A stretch of DNA of 64,000 nucleotides, from NCBI RefSeq assembly GCF_949987515.2, contig NC_082685.1, positions 30,210,168-30,274,167 on the forward strand, read 5' to 3'. Under the pieces are notes generated by a model, which was not told the DNA's origin, searched no databases, and worked only from the letters and a program-made list of their open reading frames with translations. Positions 11,826-22,600 of the stretch are shown here, piece after piece. The number at the start of each line of letters is the position of its first letter. Position 1 is the first letter of the stretch. Source of the stretch: Delphinus delphis (taxonomy: Eukaryota > Chordata > Mammalia > Artiodactyla > Delphinidae). The translations under genes and the position numbers were made by a program.

Positions 11826-12038
11826 GGGCTTCCCTGGTGGCGCAGTGGTTGGGAGTCCGCCTGCCGATGCAGGGTACACGGGTTCGTGCCCCGGTCCAGG
11901 AAGATACCACATGCCGCGGAGCAGCTGGGCCTGTGAGCCATGGCCGCTGAGCCTACGCGTCCGGAGCCTGTGCTGCACAGCGGGAGAGGCCACAACAGTG
12001 ATAGGCCCGCGTACCACAAAAAAAAAAAAAAAAAAGAA
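11826..12038 (+). mobile_element. CHR SINE, short form
   Basis: A complete short-form copy with 'gggcttccctggtggcgcag' head, B-box 'ggttcgtgcccc', the body ending 'ggcccgcgtaccac' and an A tail. Flanks 'agaaataagcag' and 'agaaagaagcag' form a 12-bp target-site duplication with one mismatch. Long open frames crossing it on both strands are read-through. Confidence 0.97.
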
Positions 12039-12050
12039 AGAAAGAAGCAG

Positions 12051-12599
12051 AGAAGTGGTTTAAGACCTTTCGAACCTCCCCATGAGCACCTGTGTCCATG
12101 GAATCCTAGGTTATTACAGTGTATCTGGGTTAAAATGGCTTTCCTAACACCACAGAATTGTGTGCCAGACCTTCTTGGAGCACTCTTTCTCCCTGTCGTA
12201 ACAATTTTATTTTTCTTTTCCAGTGAATTCTCTTTCATAGAGAATCCACTAGAGAAATTTACTTCTCCCATATTTTCTGGCTAGCATGATTAAGCTCTAG
12301 CCAGGAGACACCAGGGTGGGGATCTGAAGGTCATGTTTCAGAAACTCTGGAGACCCCTGCTGAATTATTAACCAGAGTTCGAGGGGGAAATAAATCCAAA
12401 TCTCAGACTCCAAGTCAGAAAACCAGGAAGGGCTTCAGTAACTCTTCTCATCTTCATCCCCAAATTAATAGCTGTGTGGGAAAAAGGCATTAGTGTTTCT
12501 TCATTGAGGAAATGTCTACTCATTTCCTTTGTTTTTCTAGTGAAATGTTTGTCTTTTTCTCTTTGATCTGGAAGCGCTCGTACTCATAGAAATGACTAT
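12051..12599. other. Unique DNA, no feature seen
   Basis: No gene or repeat recognised downstream of the SINE. Confidence 0.5.
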
Positions 12600-12850
12600 A
12601 GTGCAGTTGGATTTTTGCCCTCAGACAAACCTAGCTCTAAATCCAAGCTCCACTACTCTCATTTTTGTGGCTTTGGGCAAATCTTTTCCTTTAGTTTGTT
12701 TTCTCATCTATAAAATGGGAAAAAATTCAGTATCCACCTCATAGACCTATTACAAAAATTCAAAGGGATGAGCCACACAAAATATTTAGCACAATCCCTG
12801 ACCCAATAAAGTTCCCTTTACATGTTAGCTGCATTTATTAGTTATTAGGA
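12600..12850 (+). repeat. MIR SINE
   Basis: 'ctttgggcaaatcttttcctt', 'ttctcatctataaaatggga' and 'tccacctcatagacctattacaaaaattcaaagggatgag' reproduce the MIR core; the 3' end includes 'gcatttattagttatta'. Confidence 0.75.
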
Positions 12851-12904
12851 AATACTGTATGTGTCACATTTTAAAAAAATTCTCTCTGATACTATAACCT
12901 AAAT

Positions 12905-13600
12905 CTAAAGTAGGTGTCAGTAAACTTTTTCCGGAAAGCTTCAGATAGTATTTTAGGCTTTCTGGGCCAGACTATCTCTGTCATAACTACTCAACCCTGA
13001 CATTGTAGCATTAAGCAGCCACATACCACATGTAAATCAATGGGTGTGCTATGTTCCAATAAAATCTTCTTTCTTTCTTTTTTTTTAACATCTTTATTGG
13101 GGTATAATTGCTTTACAATGGTGTGTTAGTTTCTGCTTTATAACAAAGTAAATCAGTTATACATATACATATGTTCCCACATCTCTTCCCTCTTGCATCT
13201 CCCTCCCTCCCACCCTCCCTATCCCACCCCTCCAGGCGGTCACAAAGCACCGAGCTGATATCCCTGTGCTATGCGGCTGCTTCCCGCTAGCTATCTACCT
13301 TATGTTTGGTAGTGTATATATGTCCATGCCTCTCTCTCGCTTTGTCACACACCTCACCCTTCCCCCTCCCCATATCCTCAAGTCCTCCAGTAGGTCTGTG
13401 TCTTTATTCGTGTCTTATAAAATCTTATTTCTAAACACTGACATTTTAATTTATATAATTTTCACGTTAAAAAATATTTTTCTTTCTTTGATTATTTTCC
13501 AATTATTTAGAAATGTAAAAATAATTCTTAGTTCACAGACCATATCAAAACAGGCAGTGGGACTAATTTCATCCATAGGCCACAGTTTCCCAATCCTTTA
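12905..13600 (+). repeat. hAT-Charlie-like element, split by an L1
   Basis: The left part contains 'gtaaactttttccggaaagcttcagatag', 'ggccagactatctctgtcataactactcaaccctg' and 'gttccaataaaatctt'; the right part contains 'ttcacagaccatatcaaaacaggcagtggg' and 'ccataggccacagtttccc'. This is the abundant mammalian hAT MITE that starts near 'ggtcggcaaactttttctg'. A 5'-truncated L1 occupies 13,075-13,416. Confidence 0.7.
13075..13416 (-). mobile_element. 5'-truncated L1 3' UTR, antisense
   Basis: It begins with a poly-T run and 'aacatctttattggggtataattgctttacaatggtg', the reverse of the cetartiodactyl L1 terminus with its AATAAA intact. A C-rich tract mirrors the G-rich 3' UTR tract of the L1 at 44.5 kb. 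Flanks 'ataaaatcttctttct' (13,059-13,074) and 'ataaaatcttatttct' (13,417-13,432) are a 16-bp target-site duplication with one mismatch. The 174-codon frame across this region is not a gene. Confidence 0.93.
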
Positions 13601-15689
13601 TTTAGAGAAAGAGACACATCCTATACATGGCCCTTGTTTGAGACAATATTCATTTCAAGGTCTGCACCAGCTGTTAAGTGACATGCTGAGAGACAATATG
13701 GTAAAACCTGATCAAAAAAGCCAGCGCTGTAACTTTGAGATCTTCCAGAGTATGTTACAAACGCTACATCAAGTGCCAAGATTTTCTTGACACTGAATTT
13801 TTTAAACTTTTGATAAAAAGTCACCAACAGCTATTCAAGTCTATTTCTACCCGGTTGTTAAAAAAATTCTTTCTACTTTTATTCTATTAGAGGCATCTTG
13901 AAAGGAAATTAACAGTTTGTCACCTTAACAGTGTGAAATTATGCAGACAAAAACTGTAATTTACAAAAGATAATGTCTTTTATCCATTTATATTCACAAG
14001 CATTTACTAGAAATATCTGCACTGAGAGGATTTTTTTAAAGAAAATACTTTCATAAATTACAGAAATATCTCTACACCAAAAAGATTTGCCTAACTGTGC
14101 CTACATTTTTATTCCAAGATCTCATCCAATTTCTAACCAGCAATGCTTTTATGACCTGTATATTGTACCAAACTACATATATCTAGAGTCTGACATGAAA
14201 CAAATGTCACTGTGAGGTTCAAAACATGTTTTAGTTCCTCTGTTTCTTATCCGCACTACATTACAACATGCCATAATAAAAGCAAAATTCTTATTCAAAT
14301 TTCTGCTAAAATTGATATACATTTAATATTTATTGTATTTGCCTTGATAGTTACCCATGCACGTGTAAATTTTATAAACATCCTAATTTTGAAACTAGAT
14401 TCAGCATTTTTTACACTTCCCATTTGTAATCACCCCCGCCCCCTTTAAGAAACTAAAATAGGCTTATGGAGCCAATAATGCGATGAGCTATTCCACATCT
14501 GGTTATCGGAAGCATATTTCCTGATTTAAAAAAAAAAATCACAAAAACCTGTTTTTATATGCTTTATATGCTTATACGTTTCTCCTTCTGTTATTACCCA
14601 TTTAACAGTAGTTTCACATAGAGCCAGGCATGTGCCAAACATAGGGCCAATGATAAAAAATACTGACTTAATATAATTTGCTTCCTTGGCTGCTGGGAAA
14701 GCAGAAAGCGTTGAAAAACTGTTTTGTGTTTATTAGTGAAGCTATTGTAGAGGGTGATTGGGGTTTCATTACAAGCGGCCTGCAAACAGTTTTAGCACAA
14801 ATGCCAATATACGTTTTAGAATCGAGTGCAATTTTAAGTATTTTCACTAAAATGGCTTTGCAGAATCTACAACTCAAATAAGTATATTGTGTTTTAACAC
14901 CGCCAACAGCTACTACACTATTTGTTGCATTGATCTCCGTTGTGAATGCTTCAAACCTTTCTACTTTCATGAAATGTAATGGGCAAATATATTCCCTGGA
15001 ATCCCAAGGTATGATTAGTTACTAAGCAATCAGAAAAATCACAGCAAGGCATACTTCTGAAAGAAATTAGAAAGAGTAAAGATCACTTCTCTATTTGTGT
15101 TACATAGCAAATCACACAATACCTCATCGATGGTACTGTATATATTAGCTAACCACCATGGGCTAGCTAGAAGCTCATGCATCAATGAAAAGATCTTTGT
15201 CAATTGCTGTATGCCTCATTATCTCACTAAGATTTCTTGGCAACAATTAACAGTTACCCAATTCATAGAAATTGCCTTTATTATTTTTGAAGCAGCTACT
15301 TTCTTTGGCTTTAATGACTAAGAGAATAGAGACAGATGTCTCTGTTGCTAGGGAGACTGAATTAAAAAAAAAAAAAACCTTTGAAACGAAGTAAATAAGC
15401 AACTACCATCTTTTTTTTTTAAAAGGAGAATTCTGTTAGTTTTGAATTAACTATTTGTTTTAAAAACAAACCAGCAGTAGCTCCACTTTTTGAAGGAAAT
15501 ATACTGGAATAGTTTATTACCATTCTTCTCTGACAGTAATAAATCATTAAAAAAAGAAAAGAAAAATAGGCCCACCTGTGCACTCAGTATCAGTTGAGGC
15601 TGATTATCAGAAACTGGTACTGTCTTTGTACTGGTACTTGAATTCAACAGGAATTACCTGTCTATATAGTCTGTCAATCCTCTATAACT
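13601..15689. other. Unique AT-rich DNA, no gene seen
   Basis: No repeat recognised. AT-rich with TAATTA-type words; at about 15,336-15,360 a short imperfect palindrome 'gtctctgttgctagggagac' resembles an RFX X-box. The longest frame is 100 codons on the minus strand near 14.7-15.0 kb with no recognisable domain. Confidence 0.5.
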
Positions 15690-16000
15690 AAAGAGAAAGC
15701 AGCCCCTCCCTTGAGTTAGAAACACCTAAGCCTTGCAGACAAGCCTTGCCTGCTGAGTTCTGAGAGCTCATGCCCTCTGGTCACCCAGCTCCAATCTTAC
15801 TGGCAGCCCTGTACTCTAGACTCTGGACAACAAGTAAAGCGATTCAAGCTAAGAGCAGTTTAGTGACTGGGTCCAACCCAAGCAATATTTCTTCTTTCAA
15901 ATTTCTTCCTACGCTCATCCCCCGTCCTCTGTCTTTAATCCCTGATGCTCGCTAATAAATGTAATGCACTTGCATTTTCATCTATCTTGGACTTGCAGAT
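15690..16000 (+). repeat. Possible LTR fragment (tentative)
   Basis: The run 'agccttgcagacaagccttgcctgctgag' followed by 'gatgctcgctaataaatgtaatg' and 'gcattttcatctatcttggacttgcag' has the look of an LTR end with an AATAAA signal and T-rich U5. I could not assign it to a family, and no second LTR or internal region is visible. Confidence 0.25.
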
Positions 16001-16539
16001 CCTGTCCGAGCCCTCCCCTCATCCTCTCCTTATGTCAACATGCTTTAACAGGAATGATACCATTACGAGAAAAGAAAAAAATAATCCAGTTTGAAATGAA
16101 ATCACGTGTAGTGAAAACAACTGCAATTCACCTAAATTCTTTGAAAGAGCCCCTAATCTCCTTTGACATCTATACAAAATCACCCATATATCTTTTCACC
16201 TATTCTAATTAAACCATCACTAGCTACCAGCATTCAACTTAAGTATAAACCAAAAATTGAATGGGCATTTCGGGGGTCTCTTTTGCTCAGATATTTGTAC
16301 AGTATATTAAAACATCAGCAAATTCTTTTGTCTATTTTTAAATGTTATATTCTATTGCCATAATTAAATATTAGTATGTAAACAACAGGCAAAATAAAAT
16401 TACTTTGTTTTTCTTGTCTAAGAAAATGTTCAGAATTACGTTTGGCTTCTGTGGCCTGGGGATTGGAGCAGTATTCATAACATTCTTTTAAGAAGGCATA
16501 TTTCAAGCTCCAAATGATGGACTTCAGAAGTTCCTAAGA

Positions 16540-16895
16540 GGGCTTCCCTGGTGGCACAGTGGTTGGGGGTCCGTCTGCCAATTCGGGAGACACAGGTTCG
16601 AGCCCTGGTCCGGGAAGATCTCACATACCACGGAACAGCTGAGCCCGTGCACCACAGCTGCTGAGCTTGCGCTGTGGAGCCCGCGAGCCGCAACTACTGA
16701 AGCCCGCACGCCACAACTGCTGAAGCCCGCGCGCCTGGAGCCCATGCTCTGCGGCAGGAGAGGCCACCGCAGAGAGGCCCACGTGCCTCAGTGAGGAGTA
16801 GCCCCTCTTGCCGCAACTAAAAAAAAAAAAAAAAAGCCCACGTGCAGCAACGAAGACCCAATGCAGCCAAAAATAAATAGATAAATAAATAATAA
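16540..16895 (+). mobile_element. CHR SINE, long form
   Basis: The tRNA-like head is followed by the extended body with repeated 'ccgcaactactgaagcccgc' units and the 3' end 'gcagcaacgaagacccaatgcagcc' plus an AAATA-rich tail. A second A run of about 17 lies inside the body (16,820-16,837). A perfect 12-bp target-site duplication 'aagttcctaaga' flanks it (16,528-16,539 and 16,896-16,907). Confidence 0.96.
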
Positions 16896-16937
16896 AAGTT
16901 CCTAAGAAATTATAATTCGAAGACTTTCTGTACTTTT

Positions 16938-17146
16938 GTTTGTTTGTTTGTTTTTGTGGTATGCGGGCCTCTCACTGTCGTGGCCTCTCCCGTTGCAGAG
17001 CACAGGCTCCGGACGCGCAGGCTCAGCGGCCATGGCTCACGGGCCCAGCCGCTCCGCGGCATGTGGTATCCTCCCGGACCCGGGCACGAACCAGTGTCCC
17101 CTGCATCGGCAGGCGGACTCTCAACCACTGCGCCACCAGGGAAGCC
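16938..17146 (-). mobile_element. CHR SINE, short form, antisense
   Basis: A near-consensus short form in reverse, with a GTTT-rich tail at its left edge and '...gccaccagggaagccc' at its right edge. A perfect 14-bp target-site duplication 'ctttctgtactttt' lies at 16,924-16,937 and 17,147-17,160. The low divergence suggests a recent insertion. The three overlapping 76-80-codon frames are SINE read-through. Confidence 0.97.
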
Positions 17147-17264
17147 CTTTCTGTACTTTTTATTAAAATTCTGATTTGGTGAGATGTAATTAGTAGGAAA
17201 GACAGACAATCATCCGGATCACATCTGATGAAACTGGGTCCAAATCAAGCAGTGCAGTAATTTG

Positions 17265-17510
17265 GGTGAATGCAGCAGCTTTGAGGTCCACAACTCTGGG
17301 TTCAAATCACACTTCAACCATTTACTTGGGGTAGGACTTCAGTCAATTGCTTGACCTGTCTAAGTCTCTGTTTTGTCGATGGTAAACTGTGGATAGTAAT
17401 CACCTCATAAGTTTGCTATAAGAGTTAAAATGATATAATAAATAAGTATTTGGTCTAATAACCAGCACTAAGGAGGCACTCCATAAATGGTAGTCAGTGT
17501 TGTTGCTGTT
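17265..17510 (+). repeat. MIR SINE
   Basis: 'ctctgggttcaaatcacacttcaaccatttactt', 'aattgcttgacctgtctaag' and 'aatcacctcataagtttgctataagagttaaaatgatataat' follow MIR from its tRNA-like part to its tail. Confidence 0.8.
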
Positions 17511-17949
17511 ATCTGATTAGCTTTTTGAGAATATTAATTGAAAATCAAGCTTTTATAATAATTGGGGACACTATTTTCTCCATGACAGCCATGATCATAT
17601 TATTTAGAGACATTTGCATTAGATACCACTTGTGATCTATTTCCAAATACTGTCTTCACTTTGGATGATTTCATTATATCATGAGACTGGCGTAATTTTA
17701 ATCATAGCTTGTTCATCCCAGCCAAGATAACTAAATTGTGCTACTCTGAGCATGACTTGCTCTAGCTCTTAAGGGATACTGTTCCCCTTACAAAGATCAT
17801 CCTCCCAAATCTTGTCAAAGACCACCCTCTCTTTAGTTGAAATCTACTTGGAACCTTACTTTGGCTGTTAAAATTTCCTGATGAATTTCAACCACCTTAT
17901 ATCAATATTACTGCCTTATAGCAGAGATGTTAAGCTTTGTATATCACAC

Positions 17950-18700
17950 ACAGAACATTCACTTAACAAATGTTTATTGGGTACCAAGTTTATGCAAGGT
18001 ATTATTCTAGGTACCAGAAATACAACGCTGAACAAGTCAGAGGAAGTTCCTATGCTCTTTTGATTCCTAACTTTTAGTGATAGGAGATAAAAATAAAAAA
18101 TAAAAACATAGGGCTTCCCTGGTGGCGCAGTGGTTGAGAGTCTGCCTGCCGATGCAGGGGACACGGGTTCGTGCCCCAAAGCGGCTGGGCCCGTGAGCCA
18201 TGGCCGCTGAGCCTGCGCTTCTGGAGCCTGTGCTCCGCAACGGGAGAGGCCACAGCAGTGAGAGGCCCGCTACCACAAAATAAATAAATAAATAAATAAT
18301 AAAAACATAAACCCAATAAACAAATTAGTCTCAATTAGTAACCTGGAAAAGGGAAAAATTAAACTATTTGATTTGAGAAGAACTGGAAAGAGTGCTGATC
18401 ATCAGGAAAGGCAGCATCCTAGTTTACGGCCTCCCTTGAAATGCACTGCACAACCCCAGAAGGTGCTGCTTATACAGATTCCACTAAGAGGGTCTGTGAG
18501 CTAAGAGCTAAATGGCACAAGAGGAATGGCGTGCCAAGATCTAGGTAAAGAGCATTTCTGTAGAAGGGAAAAGAGAGACCAAAGACCCTACAGAAGGAAT
18601 GAGCTCTGTATGCTCAAACAGAAAGCAGGACAATGGACTGCAGTATGTGAGCATGGGGGCAGATGCCCAAAGATAATGTGAGAAAGGTAGGCATTATGGC
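17950..18700 (-). repeat. L2 fragment, antisense, split by a SINE
   Basis: Left of the SINE, 'acattcacttaacaaatgtttattgggtaccaag' and 'ccagaaatacaacgctgaacaagtcag' are the reversed L2 3' end. Right of it, 'aagagcatttctgtagaagggaaaagagagaccaaagaccc' and 'aaggaatgagctctgtatgctcaaacagaaagcagg' continue into reversed L2 interior. Confidence 0.65.
18111..18299 (+). mobile_element. CHR SINE, short form with internal deletion
   Basis: The head and tail are near consensus, but the body jumps from 'ggttcgtgcccc' straight to 'aaagcggctgggcccgtg', losing about 25-28 bases present in every other short copy here (the 'ggtccgggaagatcccacatgccgcgg' region). The tail is (AAAT)n. A perfect 10-bp target-site duplication 'taaaaacata' flanks it. 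Confidence 0.96.
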
Positions 18701-18734
18701 TCCCAGGACCAAATACATAACATTACTTATATAG

Positions 18735-18885
18735 CTTTTGCAAAATATGGATACGTGGGCCCCACCACAGACCAATTAAATCACTATCACTAAAGGTGGA
18801 GCCCAGGGTCTGTGTGTGTGTGTGTGTGTGTGTGTGTTTTAAAGTTTCCTAAATGATGTTAAAATGCAGCCAGCATTAAAAGCCA
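18735..18885 (+). repeat. MER5A-like MITE with internal (GT)n
   Basis: 'tgggccccaccacagaccaattaaatcactatc' and 'aggtggagcccagggtctgtg' match the MER5A middle; after the microsatellite, 'ttttaaagtttcctaaatgatgttaaaatgcag' matches its 3' third. Confidence 0.5.
18811..18837. repeat. (GT)n microsatellite
   Basis: About 13 GT units located at the 'ctgtgtttt' position of the MER5A-like element. Confidence 0.95.
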
Positions 18886-20009
18886 TTGATAAAGAGCTTT
18901 GTAATCAGTGATCAGGGGTTATGATTACTACGTGGCGTTTTTCATGAATGTTCCTGGTTAATTTTTCGTGTCTCGGTAACCCATTAAAAGTCCGTGTTCC
19001 AGGCATTCCTAATCATCACGTCTTTGCAAAATGCCAACTAGAGACCTGTGCATGCAATAGTTGTAGTGTTGTGCGAGATGCACAAGACAAGGCTGTGATT
19101 GTCTTCTGTGAGCCTAAATCTGCTTCCAGCGCACTAGAGAAACAGACTCAGGCTTCTAGGCATATTCCCAATTACATTTTAAAAAAAATAAACAAACAGG
19201 TGCATGCGAACACCAGCACTTAGCAGCTGGCTGCCATGCATTTCCTCCAGGGAAATGAAGATACTGGCTAGGAATTCTCCAAAGTATTTGAAAAAGAGAC
19301 AAAGGAAGGTTCTTTTGCTTTGGGGTTAGGAGATGAACAACACAGGAGCTCTGGACCATGAGAGGGGTCAATACCCCCATATGCTGATAAACATTCACCA
19401 CGATATTCATCTTGTCAGAGTCCCAGTGATCTCTCCAAGAGGAGAGAGTGGCTCCCCCCAGTTTTAAAAGTCAGAAAGCACAAGTACAGGGGAGAGATCT
19501 ACCAGAGGAAGTTCACATGAAAAGCAAGAGGGAGAGCATGAGCAAAAAACTGTGGTGTTTGGAAATGACTGTTGGCATGTGTTAGAATTCCAAAGAGTCA
19601 CTCCAGGATTGTTTGAGGTAGATATAGCTGGGACATCTGTCACCACAATGGCAGCCAGGGTTGGTTTTGATAAATTTCTGCATCATGTGCTCAGTTTAAG
19701 AGAAGGCCCTTCCCAACTGGAAGAGAATCATTCTTCAATTGTGGTTGACAGGAACTGCTAGAAGTCCAGGGAGACTTCTGGGTAATAGAGGATAGGAAAA
19801 AAAGTTACATCCTCGGTAGTTTATTCCTGAAATGGTGATAGTGGGGCACAAAAATAGCTGTGAGCACTCCAGACTCACAGTCAACAGTCTTCCTTCCTGT
19901 ACTGTTCCAACATTTGACCTGTAGGTATGGCTGACCTTAAACAAGGCTTTCAACATCCTATAATATTTACATATGCTTTGATACTCTGATTCTAGCTATT
20001 TATAATAGT
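18886..20009. other. Unique DNA, no gene seen
   Basis: No repeat recognised. Frames of 60-91 codons occur on both strands, none with a recognisable domain. Confidence 0.5.
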
Positions 20010-20335
20010 GTTTTTGAATTTGAACCTGACAAATCTGACATCTGCCACTTACTGTGTGACTCACACAAGCCACTAGCAGGCAAGCTCCATGAGGATGGGG
20101 CTTTAAACCTGATTTTTTTATAAGAATACACCATTGAAAAAATTAAAACCAGATCCAAACCAAAATTAAAAAGAACTTTAAAGCCTTTGCCTCCTTTGCC
20201 TTAGTTTTTGCATCTTTAAAATGGGAATGATTATACTATCTCTCTTATAGATTTGTTAAGTATTAAATGAAATAATGCAAGCAAAGTACTTTGTGTGTTG
20301 CATAGGAATGGTAAACATTCAATATTATTAGTTGA
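20010..20335 (+). repeat. MIR SINE with interrupted middle
   Basis: The tRNA-like half 'catctgccacttactgtgtgactcacac' is separated from the 3' half ('ttagtttttgcatctttaaaatgggaatgattatactatctctcttatagatttgttaagtattaaatg') by about 100 bases of unrelated A-rich sequence (20,075-20,175). Confidence 0.7.
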
Positions 20336-22024
20336 GGAAAAATTAGTGTGAGTATAATGCCTTTCAGCAGAATATTGATAATGATAAGATAACTTTGCAA
20401 TTATCTATAAATATTTTAACGATAGAAGGGTGATCTCTCAGCCTACCTAACAATCACTATCTTGAGTATATGACCCCAAATGTAAGCTCCAAACTTCAAA
20501 CTAAGTACCGTATTTCTAATGATAGTTAAAAATTATATCCAGATCTTTGATTCACCTATTTCAGCATCTTTGCTTTGAAAACTCCTCCCCTTTCATTTTG
20601 AGCTCAGTCTAGGAAAGAATAAAATCACCATGGTGACAACTGCCCTCTCTTTAGAGCACATTCAAATTTATGTTGAGCTTTTCTTGAATGCTGCTGTGTC
20701 TTGCCTTTGAATTGTGTCTTGGAGTCACTCCAAGGTCAGGGGAATTTCTTTATCACTTAAGGTGGCCTTCAAGGACACAAAAGAGCAATTTGGAGTTCAT
20801 GATCTGGAATGGATAAATTTGAAAATAAATAATTCTATCATATTTGAATCAGGTGAATAATTTACCATGGCCCTCATGTTAAAGAAGTTGTGACTAAGAG
20901 CCTCATACAACCAAAATGTATGTATAATATCATTTTTTCCCTAGACTGTCTGATCAAGACATTGACTGAGTATTACTTATTCAGAAAGCTGCCATTCATA
21001 ATATATAACATCAGCTTGGGTTCTAATACTGATGTGATACAGTAAACAAATTTGGGTCTTTTTGTTTTATATTAAACAATGATGAATTACACTGTGAAAA
21101 AAAAAGTGCTATTTCAATGCTTGTCCAATTTAGGAGAGAAGCTGAAAAACAATATGCAGGTAAGGCTGGGTGATGAACTGAAGCTTTAGTGAGTACAGAA
21201 GTTATGAGTCTGGAGTGTCCCATGGAACACTGTGGGAATCAAATGAGATAATGTATGTATGGTTAGTCCTTAGCAGAGCCAACCCATGATACTATATGGT
21301 CTCCATATGCTAGCTACTATTAAGTTCCAGAATTTATTATTATTGCTGTTGTTGTTATTGAATTTCAACGTTTGGTCTAAAATATATCTACATTTTGGGG
21401 AAATTCTCAATCTGTTTTGTATACGTAAAGAACGAATATGGCTCTCCAAAGCAATCCCACAACACAGAGCTTATGGGTAATTAGAGGCAAAATCCTGGAT
21501 ACCCTATAGAAACATCTTCAAAATATTAGTCAGTATAGGCAGAGGGGTTTTGACAAAATAGTTAGAACTCACTGCTTTGCAATGAATTTGGGAAGGTGTG
21601 ATATGGTGTCTCTTATTACAAAATCCCTATAACCTTCCTCCCAGTACCCTCACCAAAAAATCACTACCATCTCTTATACCTGAATGAGAAAGCACACCAA
21701 AAGCAGAATCATCCTATAATGGCTAATTTCACACACCCTCATCTGAACCAATGATCTTCAATATTCGATTGACGTAAGGAGGAAGCTTTAGAGCGGTAGA
21801 CTAGGCAAGTTTTCTGAAAGCATTTCCCTTGACAACCTCAGCTTACATACACACACTCACAGACTGTAGTAGAGAATTATTTGTCTCATGAATCATCCTG
21901 CTTCATGTCCTGTTAAAATAGTCATGCCATTATGCAGGAGCACCATCTCTTTGCTCTCCATTGCCCTACCAACGGCCTTTTCCACCCCACTGCTGGCAAT
22001 CCATGATGACTCCTAACAGTTAAA
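20336..22024. other. Mostly unique DNA, no gene seen
   Basis: No gene recognised. A weak MIR-like 3' segment lies at about 21,225-21,340 ('aatgagataatgtatgtatggttagtccttagcagagcc'). Confidence 0.5.
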
Positions 22025-22038
22025 ACTGAATGGGTCCT

Positions 22039-22134
22039 GGGACTTCCCTGGTGGTACAATGCAGGGGGCACAGGTCCAATCCCTGGTCAGGGAACTAAGA
22101 TCCCACATGGCGTATGGCGTGGCCAAAAAAAACC
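22039..22134 (+). mobile_element. Very short tRNA-derived SINE (Bov-tA/CHRS type)
   Basis: Only 96 bp: 'gggacttccctggtgg' head, then directly 'acaatgcagggggcacagg', the B-box region 'ggtccaatccctggtcaggg', and 'gatcccacatggcgtatggcgtggcc' ending in A8. About 30 bases including the A-box region are missing. A perfect 14-bp target-site duplication 'actgaatgggtcct' flanks it (22,025-22,038 and 22,135-22,148). Confidence 0.9.
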
Positions 22135-22464
22135 ACTGAATGGGTCCTTTAAGGAAACTCAGTGGTCGGTGACATTTCTTTCCTGAAGCCCCTGTAGTCA
22201 TATCCTCGTCCCAGGAGGGACATCTGTGTGTACTCTGGGGCTTCTGGATCAATTTAATATCTCAATCTGTGATACCAATGATTCGTCTGACAGTGGTGGG
22301 TCTCCGAAACACTACTATAGTGACACTGATGACCTCACTGAAGCTCATATATCTACTACATTTTCAATTAATTCACTTATTCTCTCTATGCCAATCCCAT
22401 CAAAGTTCTTAGATGTAGTAACACAAATATGAAATGAACTCAGGGAAGGACCCTCAGCAGAAAG

Positions 22465-22600
22465 AATTCACTCATTCATTCAGACACTATTTATTGAGCA
22501 CCTATAATGTCCCAAGCAGCTGGTTAGGCTTTGGGGATTTAGTAATAAGGAAGCCAGACACAGTGGCTGCCCTCTAGGAACTTAGTTTCCTAAGGAGAAA
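22465..22600 (-). repeat. L2 3' end, antisense
   Basis: 'tcattcattcagacactatttattgagcacctataatgtcccaag' and 'agtggctgccctctaggaacttag' are the reversed L2 terminus. Confidence 0.8.

Noticed and set aside
11687..12271. 194-codon minus-strand frame and similar SINE-crossing frames
   Set aside because: These frames run across the GC-rich CHR SINE body. The same peptide motifs (for example 'CGIFPDRGTNPC', 'QPLRHQGSP') recur at every SINE copy, showing they are read-through of the repeat.
13266..13790. 174-codon frame on the plus strand
   Set aside because: It reads through the antisense L1 3' UTR and the right half of a hAT element; the hybrid composition and lack of any domain rule out a gene.
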